Positions 39,210 to 47,476 of a stretch of DNA of 64,000 nucleotides are shown piece by piece. Numbering within the stretch: the stretch's first letter is position 1; each line of letters opens with the position of its first letter. The stretch lies in contig NZ_CP053697.2 in NCBI RefSeq assembly GCF_013200955.2, positions 3,844,001 through 3,908,000 of the forward strand. The letters run 5' to 3'. The DNA comes from Pseudomonas campi (lineage in GTDB: Bacteria > Pseudomonadota > Gammaproteobacteria > Pseudomonadales > Pseudomonadaceae). Position numbers and translations under genes: made by a program. The notes below the pieces were generated by a model. It made no database searches, had not been told where the DNA came from, and saw nothing but the letters and a program-made list of their open reading frames with translations.

Positions 39210-40016
39210 ATGGCTACCCCGAAAATCCTCCTTACCTGGTGCAGGCTACTGATCGGCTGCCTGGCCCTGCTGCCAGGCTTGTGCCAGGCAAACGTGCAAG
39301 ACTTGCTGGGGAGCCCCTACAAGGTCGCCTTTTATGAGGCTGGCTACCTTTACTCAAACGGCGCCGGCATCGACAAGGACGTGGTCGATGAGCTGAAGAA
39401 CCGCGGCGGTTACAGCTTCGCCTACATCGAACGACCGCGCGCGCGGATCTGGAAGGAGCTGAAGGAGGGCACGCTGCCCATGAGCGTCTCCGGCCTGCGC
39501 ACGGCCGAGCGCGATGAGTTCGCTTTTTTCATTCCCTATATCGCGCAGAAGAACATGGCCTTGGTGACCGATGCCAAATACACCACGGCCGCCACTCTGC
39601 TACAGGATGAAACCGCCACAGCTGCAGTAGTGCGTGGGTTCAAACACGGCGCCTATTTCGATGGCCTGATCGACAGGCTTCGCGCCCGGGGCCGAGTCAA
39701 TGAAGTGCTGACGGCTCACAATCTGTTCCTCATGCTCAAAGCCGGCAACCGAGTCAGCCTCATCGTTTCCCAGCCGGTGTTCTATGTCAAAGAACTGGAT
39801 GAGCTGGGGCTCACCGACAGCGTCATCGTGCATGACTGGGAGCCCGAACAGCCGCCGACTGCCCTCGGCCTGATCCTCAGCAAGGCGCACTTCTCGGAAC
39901 AGGCCTACCTGAACATGAAAGCTGTGGTAGACGAGATGAAAGCGGATGGCACCCTCCGGGGCATCTACCTCAAGTACCTGACCCCGCAACAAACCGATCA
40001 GGCCCTCGATTTCTAG
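39210..40016 (+). CDS. Periplasmic solute-binding-like protein (SBP family 3)
   Basis: The ATG at 39210, after AAGGAAG, gives 268 residues; the frame is open upstream only as an out-of-frame shadow of selO. A signal peptide (CRLLIGCLALLPGLCQA, cleavage near residue 27) precedes a two-lobe PBP II domain with VAFYEAGYLYSNGAGIDKDVVDEL and LPMSVSGLRTAERDEFAFF. There is no permease or ATPase gene nearby, so it may act as a stand-alone sensor rather than a transporter subunit. Ligand unknown. Confidence 0.82.
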   Translation: MATPKILLTWCRLLIGCLALLPGLCQANVQDLLGSPYKVAFYEAGYLYSNGAGIDKDVVDELKNRGGYSFAYIERPRARIWKELKEGTLPMSVSGLRTAERDEFAFFIPYIAQKNMALVTDAKYTTAATLLQDETATAAVVRGFKHGAYFDGLIDRLRARGRVNEVLTAHNLFLMLKAGNRVSLIVSQPVFYVKELDELGLTDSVIVHDWEPEQPPTALGLILSKAHFSEQAYLNMKAVVDEMKADGTLRGIYLKYLTPQQTDQALDF

Positions 40017-40072
40017 CGCAGCGCAATGGAGCAAGCATCTGCGTCATAGGCTGCATGGCTGAAGCCGTAGGG

Positions 40073-40111
40073 CGGGTGAAACCCGCGTGTGGCAGGCGCG
40101 GGTTTCACCCG
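40073..40111. repeat. Inverted repeat, REP family D
   Basis: Perfect 15-bp arms (CGGGTGAAACCCGCG / CGCGGGTTTCACCCG) with a nine-base loop between two convergent genes. It can serve as a bidirectional transcript end. Confidence 0.75.
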
Positions 40112-40134
40112 TCCGACTCAACGTCCGTGCCTCG

Positions 40135-41385
40135 CTACGCAACGACCACCGTCTGCCTGACCCGCAGGAAGTACCACAGGACCAGCCCCAGCATCGCCGC
40201 CGCCAGCACCCCGGCGCCGACAAACAGCGCCTGATAACCCAGCAGTTTGGCCAGTACCCCGCTGCAGGCGCCCACCAGGCCGGCCAGCAGAATCTGCGTG
40301 CTGGCCTGCAGGGTAAAGTCCGCACCTTCATGCTCGGCACGGCACATGCTCATCATCACGGCGAACAGGGCGACCGTGGACATGCCATCGGCCGCCTGCT
40401 CGAACAGGCACAACGCATAGACCAGCAGCGGCTTGCCGCCCGCCCCGACCAGCAGGGCCATGCCGGCGAGGCCCAGCGCCTGCAGCGCGCCGAACGCCAG
40501 CAGCGAACGCAAAGCGCCCAGCCGCGCATACAGCAAGCCGCCGAGCAGTGCGCCGCCGATCCCGGCGAGGCTGCTGATCAGGGTCAGCTGGCCCAGCGCG
40601 GCGGTATCCCAGCCCTGGTCCACCAGCATCGGCTTGATCATCGGCGAGCCGAGGGCATCGCCAAGCTTGAAGGTCAGCACCACCAGCAACCAGGCGAGCA
40701 TGCCGGGCTGCGCCAGCAAGCCACGGTAGTGGCGCAGCAGCAGGCCGGGGCCGGCCGGCTCAGCCAGGGCGGCGTGGCGCGGCAGCAGCTGACGTTCGCG
40801 AAAGCGCCAGATCGGCAGGGTCAGCAGCAACAGACCCACGGCCAGCAGGGCGATGCTGAGGTTCCAGCCCAGCGGGCCGATCAGCAACAGCAGGCCGCTG
40901 CCGCTGGCGAGCATGCCGACCTTGTAGCCGCCCACCTGCAGGCTGTTGCCCAGGCCGCGCCAGCGCGCCGGCAGCAAGCGCACCGCCAGACCGTCGGTGG
41001 CCACGTCCTGGCTGGCGGCCGCCAGGTTGATCAGCAGCAGCAAGCCGAGCAGCAACCAGAACGCACTGCCGAACAGCAAGTGCGGCGCCAGCAGCGCCAA
41101 GCCACCGAGGCAGAGGATCACCGTGCCCTGCAGGGGCAGGATCCAGCCGCGGTGATGACCCAGACGCGACGAACCCATCCGGTCGACCCACGGCGCCCAG
41201 AGCACCTTGAGCAGCCAGGGCAAGGCCAGCAGCTTGAGCAGGCCGATCAGCCCCAGATCGACGCCATGCTGGCGTAGCAGCACCGGCAGCGAATGCGCCA
41301 CCAGGCCGGACGGCAAGCCCTGGGCACAGTAGAGGGAAGCGAGGAGAACCAGGGTGGCATTGCCGGGGCGATCGGTAAGCTTCAT
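40135..41385 (-). CDS. MFS permease of the RhtX/FptX (AmpG-like) family
   Basis: The 416-residue protein has 12 predicted membrane helices. LYCAQGLPSGLVAHSLPVLL and LPWLLKVLWAPWVDRMGSSR, with GHHRGWILP, are hallmarks of the RhtX/FptX/AmpG branch. FptX imports the pyochelin-iron complex and RhtX rhizobactin; AmpG imports muropeptides. No siderophore genes adjoin, so the substrate is open. ATG (41385) with weak ribosome site. Convergent with the binding-protein gene. Confidence 0.85.
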   Translation of the reverse strand: MKLTDRPGNATLVLLASLYCAQGLPSGLVAHSLPVLLRQHGVDLGLIGLLKLLALPWLLKVLWAPWVDRMGSSRLGHHRGWILPLQGTVILCLGGLALLAPHLLFGSAFWLLLGLLLLINLAAASQDVATDGLAVRLLPARWRGLGNSLQVGGYKVGMLASGSGLLLLIGPLGWNLSIALLAVGLLLLTLPIWRFRERQLLPRHAALAEPAGPGLLLRHYRGLLAQPGMLAWLLVVLTFKLGDALGSPMIKPMLVDQGWDTAALGQLTLISSLAGIGGALLGGLLYARLGALRSLLAFGALQALGLAGMALLVGAGGKPLLVYALCLFEQAADGMSTVALFAVMMSMCRAEHEGADFTLQASTQILLAGLVGACSGVLAKLLGYQALFVGAGVLAAAMLGLVLWYFLRVRQTVVVA

Positions 41386-41449
41386 TGACAGGTGACTCGG
41401 AAAGTCGGCCTAACAGTGAGCCGGCCACAGGGGCCAGCCTTCTGAGCAA

Positions 41450-42013
41450 TTAAAACGCGAGCGGAAGAGTCTTCATCAGCTCCGGATATGCAAGACCAAC
41501 CATCATTCCTGCACAGGGAACCCCCAGTAAAAGCATCGGAATAAGCAGCTTTGCCCACAGTGGCAACGGGGGATTGGCGGCGCCATAGCGGTTCTGCCGC
41601 TTACCCCCTGGAATCAATCCCAGAAAAAGCCATACCAGGCTGCCGACCAGCGGAACCAGCAGAGCAAAGGCTCCCCATCCTGGATGAATCGCCACATCAC
41701 GAGCGCGCCTCATCAGCAGCCCAAGTTCCAGCAGGGCACTCGGGATAATTACGGCCAAACAGGCACCTATCAGTGCATAAAGATTGTGCCGCAACCCTAA
41801 ATACAAAACGAACAGAAGCGTCCAAGGAATGCAGACCGCAAAGATCAGGTGCCAAAGCCAAAACCGGGAAAGCGACAAGCGTCCGGAAAAATCGAAGAGC
41901 CGAGGCACCGGCTGCACTGACGAAGCCTCATCTAACAGTCCCGCGTCAGGTGAAAGGTACGGATTCGTCTCATACAAACTGATCGAGCCGATCGAGGGTT
42001 CCACCCTGTTCAT
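41450..42013 (-). CDS. DUF805 inner-membrane protein
   Basis: The ATG at 42013 has CAGGAG at ideal spacing and gives 187 residues; a TTG 48 bases upstream is rejected. An N-terminal cytoplasmic stretch (1-45) precedes four hydrophobic segments. The DUF805 pattern is visible: FSGRLSLSRFWLWH, LLMRRARDVAIHPGWGA and a C-terminal GGKRQNRYG with N-R-Y-G-x-x-P. Function unknown. It is less GC-rich at its 5' end than its neighbours. Confidence 0.82.
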   Translation of the reverse strand: MNRVEPSIGSISLYETNPYLSPDAGLLDEASSVQPVPRLFDFSGRLSLSRFWLWHLIFAVCIPWTLLFVLYLGLRHNLYALIGACLAVIIPSALLELGLLMRRARDVAIHPGWGAFALLVPLVGSLVWLFLGLIPGGKRQNRYGAANPPLPLWAKLLIPMLLLGVPCAGMMVGLAYPELMKTLPLAF

Positions 42014-42228
42014 TACCACTCCTGCCTGGCTGAAAAATTCTGACTCGACATGCCCGTTCAACGGCTAGGGCAATGTGAGCCAGGAACACTAAACCAAAAA
42101 TATTGGAATATAAACCTGCTTAAACATTCTTAGACTATCTAAGCGAAGCCCATTATCTTTTCGCCCCTGTGCGGCCGCCTAGCGCGTGCCCGATACCTCA
42201 TACGAGATTCGCACGCTTAAGGAAGCCC

Positions 42229-44019
42229 ATGTCCTGGGACTCACTCCCCCTGATTTTCGTCGCTGCCCTGCTGGTTTGGGTGCTGGTTGCCTTTGTCCGT
42301 GAGAAATGGAGTCCGGACATTGTCGCCGCCATCGCCGTGGCCGCCCTGCTGATTACCCAGCTGCTGACCCCGGCGGAAGTGCTCAGCGTGCTGAGCAACT
42401 CGGCGCCGGTGACCATCGCCTGCATGTTCGTGCTGTCCGCCGCGCTGGAGCGCACCGGCTGCATCGACGCCCTGGGCAACTGGCTCGGCGACCTGGTCGG
42501 CACCAGCCCGATTCGTGTACTCACCGGGCTGACCCTGACCGCCCTGGTGATCTCCGCTTTCCTCAACAACACCCCGGTGGTGGCCATCCTCACTCCGGTG
42601 GCGATTTCCCTGGCGCGCCGGGCCGGCACCCTGCCATCGAAACTGCTGATCCCGCTGTCCTACGCCACCATCCTCGGCGGCACCCTGACCATGATCGGCA
42701 CCTCGACCAACATTCTGGTCGACGGCGTGGCGCGCAAGGCCGGCCTGGAACCCTTCGGCATCTTCGAAATCACCGGTGCCGGCCTGATTCTCGCCGCCGC
42801 TGGCATGGCCTACCTGCTGACCATCGGCCGCCACCTGCTGCCCGAGCGCGAGACGCTGTCCAAGCAGCTGCGCCCGGATCTGGATCGCACCTTCATGAGC
42901 GAGCTGCTGGTACCGCACGACTCGCCGATGATCGGCAAGACCCTCGGCGAGGCCAACCTCAATGGCGGCAGCGGCCTGCAGGTGCTGAAGATCTTCCGCG
43001 ACCAGGAAGAGTTCACCGAGCCGGCCCATGACACCCTGCTGGCCGCCGGCGACCAACTGGTGATCCATGGCCAGGTCAAGGACGTGGTCGAGCTGCGCGG
43101 CAGCGGCCACCTGAGCTTCAACCGCAGCGAAGCCTTCGAGACCATCAGCAGCCACGATGTAGTGCTGGCCGAGGCCATCGTCGGACGCAACTCGCGCTAC
43201 AGCAACCGCCCCATGCGCGATCTCGACCTCACCGCGCGCTACGGCATCGCCGTGCTGGCCGTGCATCGCCAGGACGAAAACGTCTCTGGCAACCTGGACG
43301 AATTCCAGCTGCAGTTCGGTGACGTGATGCTGGTCGAAGGCACCCCGGCACAGATCAAGCGCTTTGCCGACAACGGCGAGCTGATCAGTCTCAACACCGT
43401 GCAAGAGCGCTCCTTCCGCCGCGAGAAGGCGCCGATTGCGATCATTGCCACCCTGGCCGTGATGCTGCTGGCCGCCTTCGGTGTGATGCCTATCGAGGGT
43501 CTGGCGATCATTGGCGCAGTGACCGTACTGGCCACCCGCTGCCTGGATGTGGACGACGCCTACAAGGCGGTGGACTGGAAGATTCTCAGCCTGATCTTCG
43601 GCATGCTGGCCATCAGCATCGCCATGGACAAGGTCGGTCTGGTCAAGCTGATGGTGGAGAACCTCATGGGCTGGCTGCCGTGGGCCGGGCCGTTGCTGAT
43701 GCTGTCATTCATCTACCTGTTCACCTCGATCCTCACCGAAGTGCTGTCGAACAACGCAGTCGCCGTGCTGGTCACCCCGATTGCCATCGGCATGGCCCAG
43801 CACCTGGGCGTCGACCCCCGCGCCTTTGTGGTCGCGGTGATGTTCGCCGCCAGCGCCAGCTTCGCCACGCCTATCGGTTACCAGACCAACACCTTCGTCT
43901 ACAACGCCGGCGGCTACCGCTTTACCGACTTCATGAAGGTCGGTATTCCGCTCAACCTGATTCTCTGGGTGGTGGCCAGCTTCGTGATCCCCTGGTTCTG
44001 GCCACTGGTGCCGGTGTAG
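42229..44019 (+). CDS. SLC13/ArsB-superfamily carrier with two RCK_C domains
   Basis: The ATG at 42229 after AAGGAA gives 596 residues. Membrane helices fill 1-205 and 400-596, with SNSAPVTIACMFVLSAALE, FLNNTPVVAILTPVAI and GGTLTMIGTSTNILVDG as the ion/anion-binding loops, mirrored later by TEVLSNNAVAVLVTPIAI and FATPIGYQTNT. Two TrkA-C/RCK_C domains lie between (about 220-370). The architecture is that of sodium- or proton-coupled sulfate/dicarboxylate carriers. The neighbour metY uses sulfide, so a sulfur oxyanion is a reasonable guess. The upstream 42068-42160 stretch is AT-rich but I find no well-spaced promoter. Confidence 0.88.
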   Translation: MSWDSLPLIFVAALLVWVLVAFVREKWSPDIVAAIAVAALLITQLLTPAEVLSVLSNSAPVTIACMFVLSAALERTGCIDALGNWLGDLVGTSPIRVLTGLTLTALVISAFLNNTPVVAILTPVAISLARRAGTLPSKLLIPLSYATILGGTLTMIGTSTNILVDGVARKAGLEPFGIFEITGAGLILAAAGMAYLLTIGRHLLPERETLSKQLRPDLDRTFMSELLVPHDSPMIGKTLGEANLNGGSGLQVLKIFRDQEEFTEPAHDTLLAAGDQLVIHGQVKDVVELRGSGHLSFNRSEAFETISSHDVVLAEAIVGRNSRYSNRPMRDLDLTARYGIAVLAVHRQDENVSGNLDEFQLQFGDVMLVEGTPAQIKRFADNGELISLNTVQERSFRREKAPIAIIATLAVMLLAAFGVMPIEGLAIIGAVTVLATRCLDVDDAYKAVDWKILSLIFGMLAISIAMDKVGLVKLMVENLMGWLPWAGPLLMLSFIYLFTSILTEVLSNNAVAVLVTPIAIGMAQHLGVDPRAFVVAVMFAASASFATPIGYQTNTFVYNAGGYRFTDFMKVGIPLNLILWVVASFVIPWFWPLVPV

Positions 44020-44050
44020 CGGCATAAGCGGCGAACATATCGATCTAACC

Positions 44051-44091
44051 CAAGGCCCGTTTCATTGCTCCCGCGCATTGACCGGGCCTTG
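44051..44091 (+). terminator. Hairpin between the carrier gene and metY
   Basis: CAAGGCCCG pairs with CGGGCCTTG over a 23-base loop, followed by CTGCTTTCT. Moderate terminator. Confidence 0.45.
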
Positions 44092-44142
44092 CTGCTTTCT
44101 CCATGCTGCGAACCTTCCACTCTGCCCTGAAGGAACGCGCGC

Positions 44143-45420
44143 ATGAAACTGGAAACCCTGGCCATCCACGCCGGCTACAGCCCCGACCCGACCACCAAGG
44201 CGGTGGCGGTGCCGATCTACCAGACCAGCTCCTTTGCCTTCGACGACACCCAGCATGGTGCCGACCTGTTCGACCTGAAGGTCGCCGGCAACATCTATTC
44301 ACGCATCATGAACCCGACCAATGCCGTGCTCGAAGAGCGAGTGGCGGCCCTGGAAGGCGGCGTCGGTGCGCTGGCCGTGGCCTCCGGCATGGCGGCCATC
44401 ACCTACGCCATCCAGACCCTGGCCGAGGTCGGCGACAACATTGTTTCGGTGGCCAAGCTGTATGGCGGCACCTACAACCTGCTGGCCCACACCCTGCCGC
44501 GCTTCGGCATCCAGACCCGCTTCGCCGCCCATGACGACATCGCCGCCCTCGAAGCGCTGATCGATGACAAAACCAAGGCGGTATTCTGCGAATCCATCGG
44601 CAACCCGGCCGGCAATATCGTCGACCTGCAGGCCCTGGCCGACGCCGCACACCGCCACGGCGTGCCGCTGATCGTCGACAACACCGTGGCCACACCGATC
44701 CTCTGCCGGCCGTTCGAGCATGGCGCCGACATCGTCGTACACTCGCTGACCAAATACATCGGCGGCCACGGCACGAGCATCGGTGGCATCGTGGTCGACT
44801 CCGGCAAGTTCCCCTGGGCCGAGCACAAGGCGCGCTTCCCGCTCCTCAATACCCCGGACCCGTCCTACCACGGCGTGACCTACACCGAGGCCTTCGGCCC
44901 CGCCGCCTTTATCGGTCGCTGCCGCGTGGTGCCGCTGCGCAACACTGGCGCGGCGCTGTCGCCGTTCAATGCCTTCCTTATCCTGCAAGGCCTGGAGACC
45001 CTGGCGTTGCGCATGGAGCGCCATTGCGAGAACGCGCTGAAGGTGGCGCACTACCTGCAGAACCACCCGCAGGTGGCCTGGGTGAAATACGCTGGTCTGC
45101 CCGATCACCCCGAGCATGCACTGGCCCTGCGCTACACCGGCGGCAAACCGGCCTCGATCCTCTCCTTCGGTATCGTCGGCGGCCAGGCAGCCGGCGCGCG
45201 CTTTATCGACGCACTGAAGCTGGTGGTGCGCCTGGTCAATATCGGCGACGCCAAGTCACTGGCCTGCCACCCGGCCTCGACCACCCACCGCCAGCTGAAT
45301 GACGAGGAGCTGGAGCGCGCCGGCGTGCCGCGCGACATGGTGCGCCTGTCGATCGGCATCGAGCACAGCGACGACATCCTCGCCGACCTGGCCCAGGCGT
45401 TGGACGCTGCGGCGGGCTGA
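44143..45420 (+). CDS. metY: O-acetylhomoserine sulfhydrylase (cystathionine-gamma-synthase family)
   Basis: The 425-residue PLP enzyme has the Schiff-base lysine in VVHSLTKYIGGHG (K204), VDNTVATPILCRP (D179) and SRIMNPTNAVLEERVAAL near the start. Length and the GHGTSIGGIVVDSGKFPW insert point to MetY (O-acetylhomoserine plus sulfide to homocysteine) rather than MetB. AAGGAA precedes the ATG. Position equals PA5025. Confidence 0.93.
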   Translation: MKLETLAIHAGYSPDPTTKAVAVPIYQTSSFAFDDTQHGADLFDLKVAGNIYSRIMNPTNAVLEERVAALEGGVGALAVASGMAAITYAIQTLAEVGDNIVSVAKLYGGTYNLLAHTLPRFGIQTRFAAHDDIAALEALIDDKTKAVFCESIGNPAGNIVDLQALADAAHRHGVPLIVDNTVATPILCRPFEHGADIVVHSLTKYIGGHGTSIGGIVVDSGKFPWAEHKARFPLLNTPDPSYHGVTYTEAFGPAAFIGRCRVVPLRNTGAALSPFNAFLILQGLETLALRMERHCENALKVAHYLQNHPQVAWVKYAGLPDHPEHALALRYTGGKPASILSFGIVGGQAAGARFIDALKLVVRLVNIGDAKSLACHPASTTHRQLNDEELERAGVPRDMVRLSIGIEHSDDILADLAQALDAAAG

Positions 45421-45441
45421 TCGCCCTTGATATCCGCGCAA

Positions 45442-45477
45442 GCGACTCCAGATTAGGCATACCGCCTCTGGAGTCGC
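45442..45477 (+). promoter_or_regulatory. Hairpin burying the trxC ribosome site
   Basis: GCGACTCCAGA (45442-45452) and TCTGGAGTCGC (45467-45477) form a perfect 11-bp stem with a 14-base loop. The trxC Shine-Dalgarno GGAG (45470-45473) is inside the right arm and the ATG starts three bases after it. The structure could limit trxC translation or end metY transcripts. Confidence 0.6.
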
Positions 45478-45479
45478 CC

Positions 45480-45914
45480 ATGTCCAATCCCCTGCTGATC
45501 CCCTGCCCGCACTGCAACGGCCTCAATCGCATTCCCGCCGAGCGCCTGAGCGATGCGCCACGCTGCGGCCGCTGCAAGGCCGAGGTGCTGCCGAGCAAGC
45601 CCTTCGACCTGACCCAGGCCAGCTTCGACGCGCAGAACAAGGGCGACCTGCCGCTGCTGATCGATGTCTGGGCCAGCTGGTGCGGCCCCTGCCGCAGCTT
45701 TGCCCCCATCTATGAACAGGCCGCCGCGCAGCTGCAGGGCCACTGCCGCCTGGCCAAGCTGGACAGCGAAGCCAATCCGCAACTGTCGGCAGAAATGGGC
45801 ATCCGCTCGATCCCCACGCTGATCCTGCTCAAGGGCGGTGTGGAGGTGGCCCGGCAGAGCGGTGCCCTGCCCCTGCCGCAACTGTTTGGCTGGTTGCGCC
45901 AGCAGGGCATCTGA
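45480..45914 (+). CDS. trxC: Thioredoxin 2 (zinc-binding)
   Basis: The 144-residue protein has an N-terminal zinc ribbon (C9, C12, C29, C32) and a thioredoxin domain with active site WASWCGPCRS (C68, C71) and cis-Pro in IRSIPTLIL. TrxC is induced by peroxide in enteric bacteria and reduces disulfides; it may also serve MsrA and sulfur enzymes here. It lies 59 bases after metY. Confidence 0.95.
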   Translation: MSNPLLIPCPHCNGLNRIPAERLSDAPRCGRCKAEVLPSKPFDLTQASFDAQNKGDLPLLIDVWASWCGPCRSFAPIYEQAAAQLQGHCRLAKLDSEANPQLSAEMGIRSIPTLILLKGGVEVARQSGALPLPQLFGWLRQQGI

Positions 45915-46005
45915 GCGAATCGGTCAGCCCCGACGAGCACAGCTGTCATTGCCGCGCCCCCGGCAGACGCTAGGCTGGCGGCATCTCCCAGCAGGAACGC
46001 CGCCC

Positions 46006-46449
46006 ATGCCACTGCCCGCCGAAATGGCCCGTGTCTTTACCGAAGAGAAGATCGACTTCGTCAAACGCAGCGGGCTGAAGGCCGAGCTGCTGGAACCCGG
46101 CCATGTGCGCCTGCGCATGCCGCTGCAGGGCAACCAGAACCATATCGGCAGCATGTACGCCGGCGCCCTGTTCACCCTGGCGGAAATCCCCGGCGGCGCA
46201 CTGTTTCTCACCAGCTTCGACGTGCAGCGTTTCTATCCGCTGATCAAGGAAATCAACCTGCGCTTTCGCCGCCCGGCCAGCAGCGACATCCTGGTCGAGG
46301 CCAGCCTGAGCGCCGAACAGATCGCCAGCATCCAGGACACAGCCGAGCGCGAGGGCAAGGCCGAATACCGCCTGGAACTGCAACTGACCGATAGCAACGG
46401 CGAGGTGGTCGCCATCAGCCAGGCGCTTTATCAGCTGCGTCGCCACTGA
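46006..46449 (+). CDS. Hotdog thioesterase (DUF4442/PaaI-like)
   Basis: The ATG at 46006 after CAGGAA gives 147 residues with a single hotdog fold: MPLQGNQNHIGSMYAGALFT is the N-terminal helix region with the conserved Asn-His, followed by AEIPGGALFLTSF. Substrate unknown, probably an acyl-CoA. It may match PA5026. The longer frame from 45838 is a trxC shadow. Confidence 0.85.
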   Translation: MPLPAEMARVFTEEKIDFVKRSGLKAELLEPGHVRLRMPLQGNQNHIGSMYAGALFTLAEIPGGALFLTSFDVQRFYPLIKEINLRFRRPASSDILVEASLSAEQIASIQDTAEREGKAEYRLELQLTDSNGEVVAISQALYQLRRH

Positions 46450-46573
46450 TGCAGGGATAGCGGATCAACTCTGCAACCGCCGACAGAGCAGCTACCCTGA
46501 TGGAACAGCGCCCGCACGGTAGGCCCCATCCTCGTTCAACCACCACAGCAGGACGCTGAAGGACCGGCTGGAC

Positions 46574-47476
46574 ATGCAACGCTTGCGGCGTCTCCTCCCT
46601 CTGCTTCTGCTCGTACTGGCCTGCACCCGGCTGGCGGCCGCACCGCTGCAACTGGAGCCGGAGCTGCAGCAATGGCTGGCTAGTCACCCGACAATCAACT
46701 GGGCGGCCGAGGCCGACTACGCGCCGTTCATCTTCGTTGACGCACAGCGTCAGGCCCAGGGCCTCTCCCATGATGTGCTGCGCATCCTCCAGGAGCGCCT
46801 CGGTCTGCCCCTGCAGCAACAGCCGGCGCTGCCGCTGAACGAACTGCTCGACCAGGCCCGGCGCGGCCATCTCGACCTGCTCACCTCGCTGCGCCCGACC
46901 GCCGAGCGGGCCGAATACCTGGCCTTCACTTCACCTTATGTAGAGGTCCCCACGGTGCTGGTGCTGCGCGGCGAACAGCGCAACAGCCTGACCCTCAAGC
47001 AACTGGCCGGCATGCGCGTGGCCGTGGGTGATGGCTATGCGGTCGAGCGTTTTGTCCGCGACAGCTATCCCACGGTGCAATGGCTGGCCCTGCCGACCGA
47101 TCGCGCCGGCCTGCAAGCCCTGCAGAAACGCCAGGTTGCCGCGGTGGTGATGGACCTGGGCAGCGCCAGCTACCTGCTCCAGGAAGAGGCCTTCCAGAGC
47201 CTGCAGATCGGCACGGGGATCGGCTTCAACTACCCGCTGAGTTTTGCCTACCGCAAGGACTGGCCCGAACTGGGGCGCATCCTCGAAGCCGGCCTGCACT
47301 CCCTCAGCCTGGCCGAACGCGAAGAGTTGATGCAGCCCTGGTTGGAGCAACTACCGGGCACCAGCAAACAGCCCGGCTACCTGCTGCTCGCCGCAGTCGG
47401 CCTGGGCCTCCTGGCGCTCACCGGCCTGCTGGCCTTCCTCGCCTACCGGCGCCAACGCCGCGTACAGCCATCATGA
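46574..47476 (+). CDS. Periplasmic SBP_bac_3 domain with C-terminal membrane anchor
   Basis: The 300-residue protein has a signal segment (RRLLPLLLLVLACTRLAA), a type II binding-protein domain of the BvgS/HisJ kind (INWAAEADYAPFIFVD, LDLLTSLRPTAERAEYLAFT, VAVGDGYAVERFV) and one C-terminal transmembrane helix (about 271-294) ending in RRQRR. This is the sensor half of a BvgS-like kinase without a kinase. Its stop overlaps the next gene, a hybrid kinase, as ATGA, so both are made together. It probably presents ligand state to that kinase. Confidence 0.85.
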   Translation: MQRLRRLLPLLLLVLACTRLAAAPLQLEPELQQWLASHPTINWAAEADYAPFIFVDAQRQAQGLSHDVLRILQERLGLPLQQQPALPLNELLDQARRGHLDLLTSLRPTAERAEYLAFTSPYVEVPTVLVLRGEQRNSLTLKQLAGMRVAVGDGYAVERFVRDSYPTVQWLALPTDRAGLQALQKRQVAAVVMDLGSASYLLQEEAFQSLQIGTGIGFNYPLSFAYRKDWPELGRILEAGLHSLSLAEREELMQPWLEQLPGTSKQPGYLLLAAVGLGLLALTGLLAFLAYRRQRRVQPS

